Shown here: positions 48,568 to 58,900 of the stretch, in pieces
Layout of the letters: every line of letters starts with the position of its first letter
Numbering within the stretch: the stretch's first letter is position 1
From: Paenibacillus sp. SYP-B4298
Lineage (GTDB): Bacteria > Bacillota > Bacilli > Paenibacillales > Paenibacillaceae
NCBI RefSeq assembly: GCF_027627475.1
Contig: NZ_CP115484.1
Span: 5,932,501 to 5,996,500, forward strand
Length of the DNA stretch: 64,000 nt
Direction of reading: 5' to 3'
Made by a program: the position numbers and the translations under genes
Notes under the pieces: model-generated
Told to the model about the DNA's origin: nothing
The model's database searches: none
What the model saw: the letters and a program-made list of their open reading frames with translations, nothing else

Positions 48568-49920
48568 CTAATGAGCTAGCGTCTTCATATCGGGCTGCAA
48601 TTTTTTTCGTAGAGCGAAGAGCATAAGGGCTCCCACGAGGAAAGCGACGACGTCGGCAATGACCAATGCCCAGATGACGCCGTGAAAGCCGCTTAGACGA
48701 CTGGCGACAAAGAGAGCAGGGATGAGGGTGACTCCTTGCACGATTGACATGACAAACGCCGCAGTACCTTGCGCGGTCGCTTGGAAGATGCCGGTGAACA
48801 GCACAGTGATGCCGGAGATGAACAAGGACAAGAACGTTACTTGCAGAATGTATGTGCCCATCTCGATTAACTGGGCGTCCTGCGTGAATAATCCGATTAA
48901 GTGATCCGATACGAAGTAGACGATAATGCCGAAGATAACCGCCAATACAACAATCGTCTTGATCGTAAACCCGATGGTATGCTTCATACGGAGCTTGTTG
49001 GCTGTGAAGGAAAAAGCAATCAGCGGCACGACACCCTCGCATAACCCCATCAGAATGAATTCAGGAAACTGCAAGAGGCGTGATGAAATGCCGTAAGCCG
49101 CAACTGACGAATCTCCATATGCGACCAGATAATGATTGACGATGAGGGACATGGCTCCAAGGAAAATGCTCATAATAAAGACAGGTACGCCGATTTTGGA
49201 CACTTGGCTGACTATTTGCCGGGTAGCCCGAAACCAATGCATCGAGATGGTCAAAAACGTGCTCTTCCAGCCAATATGATAACCGTAATATGCGCTGGCA
49301 ATGAGATTGGCAAGAACCGTAGCCGCTGCTACGCCAATCACGTCCAGGTCAAGCGCGAAGATGGCGATTACGTCAAGAATAATATTGATCACCACACTAA
49401 GCAGCATTCCGATCATCGATGTAATCGCCGCTCCTTCGGCGCGCACGATATTTTCCAGCGTGAAAAAAAGGATGACGAAGGGAGAGCCGATCAGCATTAT
49501 CGTCACATAGTCCTTTGTAAATTCAAACGCATCAGGCGTGGCTCCCAGGCCATAAACAATAGGATCAACCAATGGCAGGCCGACGGCCATAACAAGCAGC
49601 CCCAGACCCAGGCTGCTGTAGAATGCGAACGAGGATACATGCTTGACCAAAGGATACTGCTGCTCCCCCAGCAGACGGGAGATGAACGTGCCGCCGCCGA
49701 TGCCTAGCAGATTGCCCAGAGCCATCAGGATAGAGAACAGCGGCAGGGTGAGCGCAAGCGCGGTCAGCATTGCCGTATTGTGGAGCGTGCCCAGGAAATA
49801 AGCGTTCAAGATAGAATAGATCACGCTCATGGACGTACCCAGCATCATCGGAATGGCGAAGTGGGCTACCGCTTTGCTGATAGGAGCTTTCTCAAAATAA
49901 TGAAGATGTTCTGCATTCAT
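48568..49920 (-). CDS. MATE-family multidrug efflux transporter (MepA-like)
   Basis: About 450 residues with 12 hydrophobic segments. The family phrases AIPMMLGTSMSVIYSILNAYFLG near the start, GNLLGIGGGTFISRLLGEQ, and the second-half PEFILMGLCEGVVPLIAFSFTANK are clear. It expels cationic drugs in exchange for Na+ or H+. The start at 49920 follows GAGGCGG by about 7 nt; a longer reading from 50001 would start inside the operator region. Divergent from a TetR gene, which probably represses it through the operators between them. Confidence 0.92.
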   Translation of the reverse strand: MNAEHLHYFEKAPISKAVAHFAIPMMLGTSMSVIYSILNAYFLGTLHNTAMLTALALTLPLFSILMALGNLLGIGGGTFISRLLGEQQYPLVKHVSSFAFYSSLGLGLLVMAVGLPLVDPIVYGLGATPDAFEFTKDYVTIMLIGSPFVILFFTLENIVRAEGAAITSMIGMLLSVVINIILDVIAIFALDLDVIGVAAATVLANLIASAYYGYHIGWKSTFLTISMHWFRATRQIVSQVSKIGVPVFIMSIFLGAMSLIVNHYLVAYGDSSVAAYGISSRLLQFPEFILMGLCEGVVPLIAFSFTANKLRMKHTIGFTIKTIVVLAVIFGIIVYFVSDHLIGLFTQDAQLIEMGTYILQVTFLSLFISGITVLFTGIFQATAQGTAAFVMSIVQGVTLIPALFVASRLSGFHGVIWALVIADVVAFLVGALMLFALRKKLQPDMKTLAH

Positions 49921-49958
49921 GAATACCGCCTCTTTCATAAAGTGATGACTGGCCCAAT

Positions 49959-49971
49959 CTAACAGTGTTAG
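49959..49971. promoter_or_regulatory. TetR-type operator site 1
   Basis: CTAACA-G-TGTTAG, a perfect 6+1+6 palindrome in the divergent intergenic region, 39 nt before the MATE start. Confidence 0.72.
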
Positions 49972-49978
49972 TTTGAAC

Positions 49979-49991
49979 CTTACAGTGTTAG
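49979..49991. promoter_or_regulatory. TetR-type operator site 2
   Basis: CTTACA-G-TGTTAG, one mismatch to site 1, starting exactly 20 bases after it, so both would lie on the same helix face. Confidence 0.72.
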
Positions 49992-50027
49992 ATGATATCA
50001 TGTGTTTATGGACCTGTAAAGCACAAA

Positions 50028-50040
50028 CTTACACTGTTAG
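50028..50040. promoter_or_regulatory. TetR-type operator site 3
   Basis: CTTACA-C-TGTTAG, immediately before the TetR ribosome binding site, giving autoregulation. Confidence 0.72.
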
Positions 50041-50057
50041 GTAAAGAGGTGGATAAG

Positions 50058-50759
50058 TTGAAAAAACAACAGCCGCAAATCTCAGAGGATAAAATATTGG
50101 CCATGTCGTGGGCGCTTCTGGGGGAGGCGGGGATAGAGAAGTTTAGTATGAGGCGATTGGCTGACCGATTGGGGATACAGGCGCCTTCGTTGTACTGGCA
50201 CTTCAAAAGCAAGCAGGCGATTTACTTGCGCCTGGCCAATCAAGTATCGAGGATAATTCTGGAATCGCACCGCCCGCATGGGGATTGGAAAGAGCAATTA
50301 CAGGGGATGGCCGTTGCGATACGAAACGTCCTCAGTCAGTACCCCTGCTCCACTCAGCTCATGATGTCGACGTTGCCGCATGAGCCTGATATTATCCGGT
50401 TCAACAACCGGATGCTGCTCTGTGTCGAGTCCACGCCGTTACAGCAGGTGCAAAAGCTGCAAGTCGTGCTGACGCTGATGAACTATGTGTTTAACTTTAT
50501 ACTCGACGATTACGAGCACCAGCGCAATGTCGCCGCGATCATGCAGGAGGAAGGGGAGACGGCGCTGCCTGGCGGCCGCGTTTCGCGTCTCCTCGATTCG
50601 ATGGACGAGGAAGAAGCGGGACTGTTCCGTAGCATGTATAAGAACAAATTATTCGAGATGATGGGGACAGACGCGGCGTTCGAGTTCGGCTTGCAGGTGA
50701 TTCTGCTAGGTGTAGAGCAAATGATCCAGCAGCAGATGAAGCAGTATCAGGAAGGATAA
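50058..50759 (+). CDS. TetR-family transcriptional regulator
   Basis: About 233 residues from TTG 50058, 5 nt after AGAGGTGG; GTG 50049 is possible. HTH at residues 10-55 (ISEDKILAMSWALLGEAGIEKFSMRRLADRLGIQAPSLYWHFKSKQAIY), with a helical ligand domain resembling the TetR class C-terminal domain (HGDWKEQLQGMAVAIRNVLSQYP). Expected to repress the divergent MATE pump and itself, released by a pump substrate. Confidence 0.92.
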   Translation: MKKQQPQISEDKILAMSWALLGEAGIEKFSMRRLADRLGIQAPSLYWHFKSKQAIYLRLANQVSRIILESHRPHGDWKEQLQGMAVAIRNVLSQYPCSTQLMMSTLPHEPDIIRFNNRMLLCVESTPLQQVQKLQVVLTLMNYVFNFILDDYEHQRNVAAIMQEEGETALPGGRVSRLLDSMDEEEAGLFRSMYKNKLFEMMGTDAAFEFGLQVILLGVEQMIQQQMKQYQEG

Positions 50760-50860
50760 ACCGCAGAGTCTTGCCTGTCCCGAATCTAACTGTGCACTTG
50801 TCCAGCTAATCCTTAACCACTTTTAGTTGGGGGCTAAGGCACTGAAATCTCTCTGGATGC

Positions 50861-50900
50861 AAAAACAGGATTCTCACGCGTTCGGGAGAATCCTGTTTTT
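50861..50900. terminator. Bidirectional terminator
   Basis: AAAAACAGGATTCTC pairs with GAGAATCCTGTTTTT around ten bases. It serves the TetR gene and, on the other strand, could end transcription from the right. Confidence 0.9.
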
Positions 50901-50998
50901 ATAAGCATCTGTCTATCCTTTCCCGCTGACGCTTCAGAGTTACGTGATCAGGACTTTGGTTCATTGCTGTGGACAGTCCTTATCTCAACCGCCTTTAA

Positions 50999-51451
50999 TC
51001 ATTCGTAGATGTTGCCTAGCATCAGGAAGTAATTGGCATCCGTAGTGATACTTCCTCCAATTTTACTGACTAAGATGTAATAAGTGGTGTAGGATTGAAG
51101 GGGAACCCGGTAGCTGGAGAAGTTACCTGATCCATCATCGAGCTGGTATTTTTGGACATACCCTCCGGGATATGTCGTAAGATTGAGGGAATAATAATAC
51201 CTACTCGGAGATAACAGACTGACATCAATGAATTTTCCATTGCCCACATAACCTGTTGTAAATTTGTAATAGTCTCGGTCTTGATCACTTGAGAGAATCG
51301 TAGCAATAGCTTGGTTAGGATAGATCGTGTAAGCTGTGTCGTAGGTGTTGTTAGGTTCGTAGTAGTCTGGAAGCGCTGCGGATGCAGGTACAATCGACAG
51401 TGACAACAATAGCATGGCAATTAGAGATAGAAACATCAACTTTTTCTTCAT
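50999..51451 (-). CDS. Small secreted PPC-like domain protein
   Basis: 150 residues. Signal peptide with Lys2-4, core LMFLSLIAMLLLSLSIV and likely cleavage after PASA. The mature part reads YYEPNNTYDTAYTI...ILSSDQDRDYYKFTTG, the usual opening of bacterial pre-peptidase C-terminal domains, which in proteases sit at the C-terminus. Here it is the entire mature protein, rich in Tyr. The same plan is found in the protein at 2160-2603. No enzyme domain is attached. A stand-alone surface or matrix role is possible but unproven. Confidence 0.78.
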   Translation of the reverse strand: MKKKLMFLSLIAMLLLSLSIVPASAALPDYYEPNNTYDTAYTIYPNQAIATILSSDQDRDYYKFTTGYVGNGKFIDVSLLSPSRYYYSLNLTTYPGGYVQKYQLDDGSGNFSSYRVPLQSYTTYYILVSKIGGSITTDANYFLMLGNIYE

Positions 51452-51682
51452 ATTTCTTTCATCCTCTCAAGCTATGATAAGCTGGCCAGCTTTCATATAT
51501 TAAAACGTCTAACAATCCAAATAGTTATAAAAAATGGTTTGAATTATCTTAAGATAGGTGAACAGCTCCGAAGGTGTTTTTTTGTGACCCAAGACGACAA
51601 ATAAATCCTACCTCCCATAATTTCCCTATAATGTGTAATGTGGTATATTGTATTGAAATCAATTAGGTTAGGGGTGGGAAGA

Positions 51683-53182
51683 TTGATCCTCGATATAGTA
51701 CCATATCGTGATGTCGTTGCAGGCAGAGATTGTTTTCAGGATTTTAGCGTTTGTGTATTTAAGTGGTGGGAGCGTGATTTTCAGCTTTTCTTTTCGGAGT
51801 CTTATCACCTTAATTACAACAAGGACATTGAAGGGAATAAGTATTCGGATAAGGTGATCGTTCGTAGACATAATTCCTTCGATTTATTAGAAGCTGTGCA
51901 TGGAATAAAGATAGCCCGTGAACAGGTGAATCACTCAAGAGAATGCTTAGAGATCATTAAAAAAGAAATTCAGCAAGGAAGCCCCCTTGCCATCTATCTG
52001 AATAATTATTGGACACCATGGGGCAATGGCTACCAACAGGAGAATGCTCTCCATTACTGTCTGGCTATAGGTTATGATGAGAACAGCGAGGAGCTGGTCT
52101 GTATCGATCCTGTATTCTCCACTAAGGTAGAGAGACTCCCGATCGACCATTTCATTAATGGGAACAATGGGCAGTATTTCACCTTTCGTATCGTAGATTC
52201 GCCAGCTATACCTGTATCGCCAGATATTCCAAGAAGAATCTTCGAGAAAGTCATTGAAGGAAATAGCATTCAAGCTCTACAAGATTTTTATCAAGATTTT
52301 GGTGCTAACTTTGATTTTGAGGCGGAAAGTTCTGGTGTCGAAGACGTCTGGAAGACCCCCATACTTATGAAGCTTAATGACATTACATTTGGTCGGCATG
52401 GCCTTCAGGAGGCACTTCGATTTCTATCGAAATATCACCCGCAGTATGAAGTGTTAATCCGCATGGTAGAATCCGTATTTCAGAATTGGCATGTTCTCAA
52501 GTCACTGCTAACCAAGGCGTATTTAATTGGAAATTTCGACGATGGCCTAAGGCTAAGGGTGAGCAAAAGGATCGAAGTGATTATCGAGCATGAATGTCTA
52601 TTCATGGAGCAGTTAAGAAGACTTATGAGTGATGAGTTTGTAAATGAGGACATCGCTTTGAGCAGCAGCGAGTTGAGCAGTAGCGCATCAGAAGAGGCCA
52701 TACCATTTAATACAGTCTGTATCGTGGAACACTATAATAATATCGGGTTTTCAGGCAGCGGAGCAAGGGCAGATTTCACAGGGTTGAACCAGTATTATGT
52801 TGGGAACAATCCATTTGGCCAAGGTAATCTATCTTCAGGAGAGGGATTCGATAATATAGCATGCGCAGGGCAATATATTCGCATTACAGCCGGCAACTAT
52901 CGCGCTATGAAGATTGTGGCGGCGAGCGAATGGGGAGATGCTTTTGCAGAACTTACCCTCAATTACGAAGATTGCAAGAGAGTTGTAGCCTTCAATGTTT
53001 CCGAATGGGGCGGGAAGCCTCAATTTGATGAACAGATTGTTTGGCAAGGCCAAAGTAATGATCATAACGCAGTCTGTATATTTGAGCAGACCATCACGCT
53101 CGATGACCAGCTTGAACTGCAAGGACTTGGTTTGCCTGACTACCCCAACCTTCATATTTTCCGTATAGCTATAGCTCTGTAA
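51683..53182 (+). CDS. BtrH N-terminal-type cysteine acyltransferase-like protein
   Basis: About 499 residues from TTG 51683 after GGGGTGGGA; the earlier ATG 51638 has no ribosome binding site. The first 170 residues resemble the papain-like N-terminal domain of BtrH from butirosin biosynthesis. Cys17 lies in GRDCFQDFSVC, His124 in ALHYCLAIGYD and Asp142 in CIDP, a possible catalytic triad. Such domains accompany NRPS and peptide clusters in Bacillota. A helical middle follows, and the last 140 residues form a separate, glycine- and aromatic-rich beta domain (NQYYVGNNPFGQGNL). The gene is AT-richer than its left neighbours and is 386 nt before the NRPS-linked genes. Acyl transfer or peptide release is inferred. 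Confidence 0.65.
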   Translation: MILDIVPYRDVVAGRDCFQDFSVCVFKWWERDFQLFFSESYHLNYNKDIEGNKYSDKVIVRRHNSFDLLEAVHGIKIAREQVNHSRECLEIIKKEIQQGSPLAIYLNNYWTPWGNGYQQENALHYCLAIGYDENSEELVCIDPVFSTKVERLPIDHFINGNNGQYFTFRIVDSPAIPVSPDIPRRIFEKVIEGNSIQALQDFYQDFGANFDFEAESSGVEDVWKTPILMKLNDITFGRHGLQEALRFLSKYHPQYEVLIRMVESVFQNWHVLKSLLTKAYLIGNFDDGLRLRVSKRIEVIIEHECLFMEQLRRLMSDEFVNEDIALSSSELSSSASEEAIPFNTVCIVEHYNNIGFSGSGARADFTGLNQYYVGNNPFGQGNLSSGEGFDNIACAGQYIRITAGNYRAMKIVAASEWGDAFAELTLNYEDCKRVVAFNVSEWGGKPQFDEQIVWQGQSNDHNAVCIFEQTITLDDQLELQGLGLPDYPNLHIFRIAIAL

Positions 53183-53568
53183 ATCCTCGACACATATGCC
53201 GCTGTATCACCCACCTATCCACCTACCTACTCGCCGCTCCCTCCAACAAAGCTGTACCGCAACTAGGGAGAGCATGGTGGGTTTTTCCTATTCCAATACA
53301 GAATTATATGTTCTCCGCCGCGGCCTCGTTATACGTATTTCCATCTACGCATCCCTCTCTCTGAATGATCAATAAAAGCACAATAGCAATTATTTTTGAA
53401 TCTGAAGCCAAATTATGACACACTTCGACGACTCGGATATGGTATAAGTAAATATGGTTAAATAAGTTAATTATCTAAAATATATAAATTAAATCAATTT
53501 GTTCCAATTAAAATTGGTCAAGCCACTACGCCATTGCCATAAAAGGGTCCAAGAAGATAGGGTGAATA
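53183..53568. other. AT-rich spacer before the NRPS cluster
   Basis: About 385 nt. TATAAG near 53444 and further AT-rich runs to 53515 probably include the cluster promoter, but no convincing paired -35/-10 could be chosen. GC content drops visibly. Confidence 0.4.
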
Positions 53569-55053
53569 ATGATGGGAATTTCCAATAAGGTTGGTGATCA
53601 TATACTGACTGGACGTTTGCTCGAACAACCGAGTGACTACATTCATGATGAGATTCTGTATCCTCAGTTCAACTATGAGGTGCAGCATCTGCTGCCGTAC
53701 TATATACAAATCGAAAAAGTCATTTCAATGGAATATGCCCGTATGGGCTTGCTGGATGACGAGGCCTTGCAGCAGATTTTGCATCAATTGGCACGGATTA
53801 ATAGCGACACATTAGTAGGGAATCCCAAGGAAAACATGACGGATATATTATTCGCCATCGAACGATATGTAGAACAGCATACTAGCCACTCTATAGCGGC
53901 TTGGCATATGGATCGAAGCCGTAATGATGTACAGGCGACTGCGCAGCTCATGCTCGCTAGAGATAAACTGCTCGAGATGATGGAAAGCTTCCTCCTGCTT
54001 GCCGATACGATTCATCCTCTGGCCCTGAAGCATATTCATAGCAAAATGCCGGGCTATACGCATTACCAATCCGCTCAAATTATCAGCGTAGGCTTTTATC
54101 TAGGGGCAATGCTGGAGCAGATTGGACAAACAGTGGAGCGCTTGCAGGCCTTATGGAGCAGCATGGACGAGTGTCCACTCGGCTCAGGAGCGATGTCAGG
54201 ACTGGAGCTGCCATGGGATCGATTGCAGATGGCGCGAATGCTTGGCTTTGACAGATACTGCCGTCATGCGTTAATGGGCGTTGCTTCCAAGGAGTTCATG
54301 CTATGGATCGGAGCAGAGTTGTCCAATGTTAGTGTAACGCTGACTCGATTTTTGACAGATTTCATGAACTGGGGGAGCAGCGAATACAGGTTCTTGCAGT
54401 TGCCTGATTCGCTGTGCGGTATTTCTTCAGCCATGCCACAAAAGAAAAATCTAACTATTTTAGAGCGAATTAGAGGGAAATTGACACATATTCCAGCTTA
54501 TTATATGGATCTTGCCATAGGTCAGCAGCGTACCCCTTATACCAATTTGATCGAGACAGCGAAAGAGGGAGCAAGCAGCTTTTTGACGATGCTTACAACG
54601 GTGAAGGGAGCCCTTCATTTGTTGACTCATGTCATCTCGCATATGAGTTTTGACCAGGAACAAATGGAGCGGATATGCAATGAGCAGTTCTTCGGAGGAT
54701 TTTCTCTTGCGAATCAGTTGACCTTGCAGTGTGGTATTCCGTATCGCAAAGCGCAAATCGTGGCTGGACAATACATCACAGCCATGATTGACCAAGGGAG
54801 AATGCCTCTCGACGTGGATGCGACATGGCTCCAATCGTTATGCGAGGAGAACGGCTACTCAGTGGAAATTGAGGAAGAAATGATGCTTCGATGTTTTTCC
54901 GCTGAATCGGGCTTGTATGAGAAGCGGTCACCCGGTTCAACTCACCCGGACCAAGTGGATGAGCTGCTATCCATACTGGAACGGGAACGAGTCTTGAATT
55001 GGAAAAAAGTGCGCGAGGCAAGAGAGCGGAGCAGCACTTATCTACTTTACTGA
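53569..55053 (+). CDS. Argininosuccinate-lyase family enzyme, likely 2,3-diaminobutyrate pathway
   Basis: 494 residues (ArgH is about 460). Family signatures are present: HMDRSRNDVQATAQLML, GYTHYQSAQ with the His, GSGAMSG, and the flexible-loop signature ISSAMPQKKN with Ser286/Ser287. The usual Gly before the loop Ser is Ile here. It is not next to any arginine gene but is 16 nt before a threonine-kinase-like gene and an NRPS. In pacidamycin and friulimicin clusters an ArgH homologue of this kind releases fumarate from an aspartyl adduct to make (2S,3S)-2,3-diaminobutyrate. That function is inferred from context. AGGGTG lies about 5 nt before the ATG. Confidence 0.87.
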   Translation: MMGISNKVGDHILTGRLLEQPSDYIHDEILYPQFNYEVQHLLPYYIQIEKVISMEYARMGLLDDEALQQILHQLARINSDTLVGNPKENMTDILFAIERYVEQHTSHSIAAWHMDRSRNDVQATAQLMLARDKLLEMMESFLLLADTIHPLALKHIHSKMPGYTHYQSAQIISVGFYLGAMLEQIGQTVERLQALWSSMDECPLGSGAMSGLELPWDRLQMARMLGFDRYCRHALMGVASKEFMLWIGAELSNVSVTLTRFLTDFMNWGSSEYRFLQLPDSLCGISSAMPQKKNLTILERIRGKLTHIPAYYMDLAIGQQRTPYTNLIETAKEGASSFLTMLTTVKGALHLLTHVISHMSFDQEQMERICNEQFFGGFSLANQLTLQCGIPYRKAQIVAGQYITAMIDQGRMPLDVDATWLQSLCEENGYSVEIEEEMMLRCFSAESGLYEKRSPGSTHPDQVDELLSILERERVLNWKKVREARERSSTYLLY

Positions 55054-55069
55054 TCCAGGGGGTTGCCTG

Positions 55070-55960
55070 ATGAGCTCGCATATTAAGGAGAAGCGTAAAG
55101 GGAAAACGATAGGGATTGGCAAATCATTCGGGACATTTGGCGAGCTGCTTCAAGGCGTCGGAACCGATGAACTTAACTACCTGATTACGCTGCCGATCAC
55201 CCGATATTCACAAGTAACGTTTCAGTCTAGACCAGACTTTCCTGACCTTATTGTATCACCCAGCCATAGAATGAAGTCGCGGCAGATTGCGCGACTCATT
55301 CTGGAACGACACGGCCTTCCTATGGGCGGTATGATCGAGATCAACAGCAATATTCCAGTCGGCAAGGGATTGGCCAGCTCCTCGGCTGATATTGTTGCGA
55401 CTGCTCGGGCAATTGACCAATGCTTCGACTTGAATCTGTCAGCAAGGGAGATGGAAGAGTTGATTCAGGAAATCGAACCGACGGATGGAGTCATGTACGA
55501 AGGGATCGTCTCTTATTACCACCGAGTTGTCAGGCTGCGCGAGTGTCTGGGCCCTGTTCCAAGCCTGTCTATCGTAAGTATTGATGAAGGCGGTGAAGTG
55601 GATACGGAAGAGTTCAACAAAGTATCCCGGTTCTACAGTACAGAAGAGAAGATAGAATACGATGAATTACTCGCGGGAATTTCGACCGCTATCAAACAAA
55701 ACGACCTGAAGACTATGGGGGCGATTGCCACCCGAAGCGCGATATTGAATCAGCGGCTGCTGAAAAAAAGACAAATGGAGTATGTACTTGATATTTGCAA
55801 TCAAGTGAATGCACTGGGCATCGTTATTACGCATAGTGGTACGTGCATCGGGATTTTGCTAGATCAGAATGATACGGTATACGGTCATCAGCTACATAAG
55901 GCCTACCATCTAATGACGGAGCTGCAGGGTGAGGTGACGATATTTCATACCCGCCTGTGA
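55070..55960 (+). CDS. GHMP kinase, PduX/L-threonine-kinase type
   Basis: 296 residues. An N-terminal GTFGELLQGVG and the GHMP phosphate-binding loop PVGKGLASSSADIVATARAID (residues about 98-118) are clear. A late GIVITHSGTCIGILLD is the third GHMP motif. PduX phosphorylates L-threonine for cobalamin; no cobalamin gene is nearby. In 2,3-diaminobutyrate pathways a threonine kinase homologue activates Thr as O-phosphothreonine for a PLP enzyme, and the lyase upstream finishes the reaction. Spacing to both neighbours (16 and 37 nt) shows one operon. Confidence 0.86.
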   Translation: MSSHIKEKRKGKTIGIGKSFGTFGELLQGVGTDELNYLITLPITRYSQVTFQSRPDFPDLIVSPSHRMKSRQIARLILERHGLPMGGMIEINSNIPVGKGLASSSADIVATARAIDQCFDLNLSAREMEELIQEIEPTDGVMYEGIVSYYHRVVRLRECLGPVPSLSIVSIDEGGEVDTEEFNKVSRFYSTEEKIEYDELLAGISTAIKQNDLKTMGAIATRSAILNQRLLKKRQMEYVLDICNQVNALGIVITHSGTCIGILLDQNDTVYGHQLHKAYHLMTELQGEVTIFHTRL

Positions 55961-55997
55961 CGGCACACATCTTGCTTCAAAGGAAGGAGAATCTTGA

Positions 55998-58900
55998 ATG
56001 GAAGCGAGTACTCGCAAATCTGCAATCTCAGAATCCAAAAAAAAGCTGCTCCAAAAGCTGCTGCAGCAAAAAGGGGGAGACGGGGCGGTTCAAACCATTG
56101 TACGCCCTGTACCGCGGGCCGGATGTTCTCCCGTTTCCTCTGCTCAAAAACGGCTCTGGTTTCTCGATCAGCTTTATCCGCAGCATCCATTTTACAATAT
56201 CCCGTTTCTGTTTCGGATTCAGGGAAAGCTGGATACGAATGCACTAAGCAAAAGTCTGGAACAGATCGTGGTCAGGCACGAGTCGCTTCGAACCACATTT
56301 GCCATGCAGGATGGCGAGCCCGTTCAGATCATTAACGATCAGCCGCAATTCGGCTGGAGCGTCAGGGATGTAACGAATTTGCCCGAGGAAGAGCGGGAGC
56401 CGGCAGCTATGGTGCTGTTCCAGGAGGAAGCACAGATGCCCTTTGACTTGTCGAAGGGGCCGCTCATGCGTGCGGGACTTGTACGTGCTCAACCCGATGA
56501 ATATTTCTTCATCATCAATATTCATCATATCGTATTCGATGGCTGGTCTACTGGCGTTCTGTGTCGTGAGCTGGAGCTCCTGTACCGTGCCAACCGAAAT
56601 GGCGAGGATGCGTCCCTGGCTCCGCTGGAGATCCAGTATGCGGATTATGCACACTGGCAGAATGAGCATCTGAAGGGAAGCGACGTTCAGGGGCAGTTGG
56701 CATATTGGGAGAAGAAGCTAGGCGGGAGCACGACGGTAATGCAGCTTCCGTATGACTTCCCGAGCCCTTCCCATCAGACATTTAGAGGTGAATATTGTTC
56801 CTTTCGCATTCCGACCGAAGTAGCGACGGCTTTGAAGCAGATCAGTCGGGCACAGGGCGCCACGCCATTTATGGCATTTCTCGCTGTCTACAACATTCTT
56901 CTGTATCGGTATACGAGACAGACGGATCTGATGGTAGGCGTTCCAATCTCAGGACGCAATATAGAAGAACTGGAATCCTTGATGGGTTTTTTCGTCAATA
57001 CATTAGTGATTCGTACATCCTTATCCGGGGATATATCTTTTGTGGATCTGCTGCAGCAGGTTCAGCAAGAAACACTGGATGCTTACGCGAACCAGGATGT
57101 GCCGTTCGATAGGATTGTTGAAGCTGTGCAGCCTGAACGAAATTTGAGCGGAACTCCGTTATTCCAGGTGCTATTCAATCTAGTCGATGATGTCAGGCTC
57201 AATCTGGATGAGCTGCAAGTATCGTCTCTGGAAATCAACAACAAGACGTCGAAGTTTGATATGGAACTGATCTTGATCGAGCAAGCGGAAGGCATGTCCG
57301 GGGGGGTCGAATACAGTACAGATCGGTTCAAGCAGGATACGATTATCCGCCTGATTCAGCACTATCTTCTACTGCTGGAGGCGGTTACCCTCTACCCGGA
57401 GCGGCCGATTTCTCAGCTTCCCTGTCTGTTGGAGCAGGAGCAGCTTCTCCTTGAGCAGTGGAATCAGACCGCTGTTCCCTATCCTGACGACCTCTGCATG
57501 CACCATTACGTTGAACGGCAGGCCAAGCAAACGCCCGATCGAAGCGCGGTCGTCTTCAAGGATACGCGTCTGAGTTATCAGGAGCTGGATCGCTTGTCCA
57601 ACGGGCTAGCTGTCAGGCTGCAGAAGTATGGGGTAGGCCCGGATGTGTGCGTCGGAATTTGTATGGATCGCTCATTGGAAATGGTGGTCGCCGTGCTAGG
57701 TATCTTAAAAGCAGGCGGGGCTTACGTGCCGCTCGATCCGCACTATCCGCAGGAACGTCTGAATTACATTTTGGAGGATACATCGGTTCCGGTCGTTATT
57801 ACGCAGTCCTCTCTCTTGTCGTTGATTGAGAAGTCTGATACGAATCTGCTCGTACTGGATCATATAAACGAACTGGAGCCGGTGGATGAGGCCCCGGAGT
57901 CTGGTGTATGTCCAGATCATATCTTATATCTATTGTACACCTCAGGATCAACGGGTAAGCCCAAAGGCATCGTGATGAACCATCGGCCTATCGTGAACCT
58001 CATGGCCTGGCAGTTGAAGCATCTCAAGACCCCGCATAAGGCGACTGTGCTTCAGTTTTCGACCCTGAATTTCGATATGTCATGCCAGGAGATGTTTTCC
58101 GCCTTCGGAAGCGGAGGAACGATAGTTCTAGTGGATGAGTTAACCCGCAAAAATCCAGAACGCTTGCTTGAGGTCATTGTTGAGTATAAGATTCAACGCT
58201 TGCATTTGCCTTATATCAGCCTTCAGCAATTGGCCGAGGTCGCTGAGCTTCATCAGGATAACCAATACGAGATAACGGATATTACAGTTTCGGGAGAGCA
58301 GATGCGTGTAACTCCGCAGATTAGAAACTGGTGCAGCATGCTGGGCGATTGCAAGATTCAGAATCACTACGGACCGACGGAAACCCATGTCGTTACTGCA
58401 TTCATGATAGATGACATGGCTGCCGTTGATCCGCTGCCGCCGATCGGAAGACCGATAGATAACTGTGAGATATACATACTGGACAGCAATCTTCAGCCTG
58501 TGCCTGTTGGCATTTATGGCGAGCTTTATATAGGTGGAGTCTGTCTGGCAAGGGGATATTTAAATCGGGAGGAGCTGACCGCTGATCGATTTGTTCCTAA
58601 TCCCTTCGCGAAGGAACCGGGTCAGCGTATGTATAAATCAGGTGATCTGGCTCGTTTTCTGTCCAATGGCGATGTCGAATATCTAGGCAGAATAGACGAG
58701 CAAGTCAAAATTCGCGGCTACCGTGTGGAGCCAGGAGAGGTAGAATCGGTCATCAGCACGTATCCCGGCGTTCGGGAGACGGTGGTTGTAGGCTATAGAG
58801 AGCAGCAATCATCGCAGGAGCTGGTGGCTTACATCGTCGCGGAGCAGGGCATTCCTATCACTGAGCCTGGCTTAAGAGACCACTTGAGCAAGAAGCTCCC

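Noticed and set aside
48390-48626. 78-codon + strand frame overlapping the MATE gene end
   Set aside because: No ribosome binding site and antisense overlap with a clear gene.
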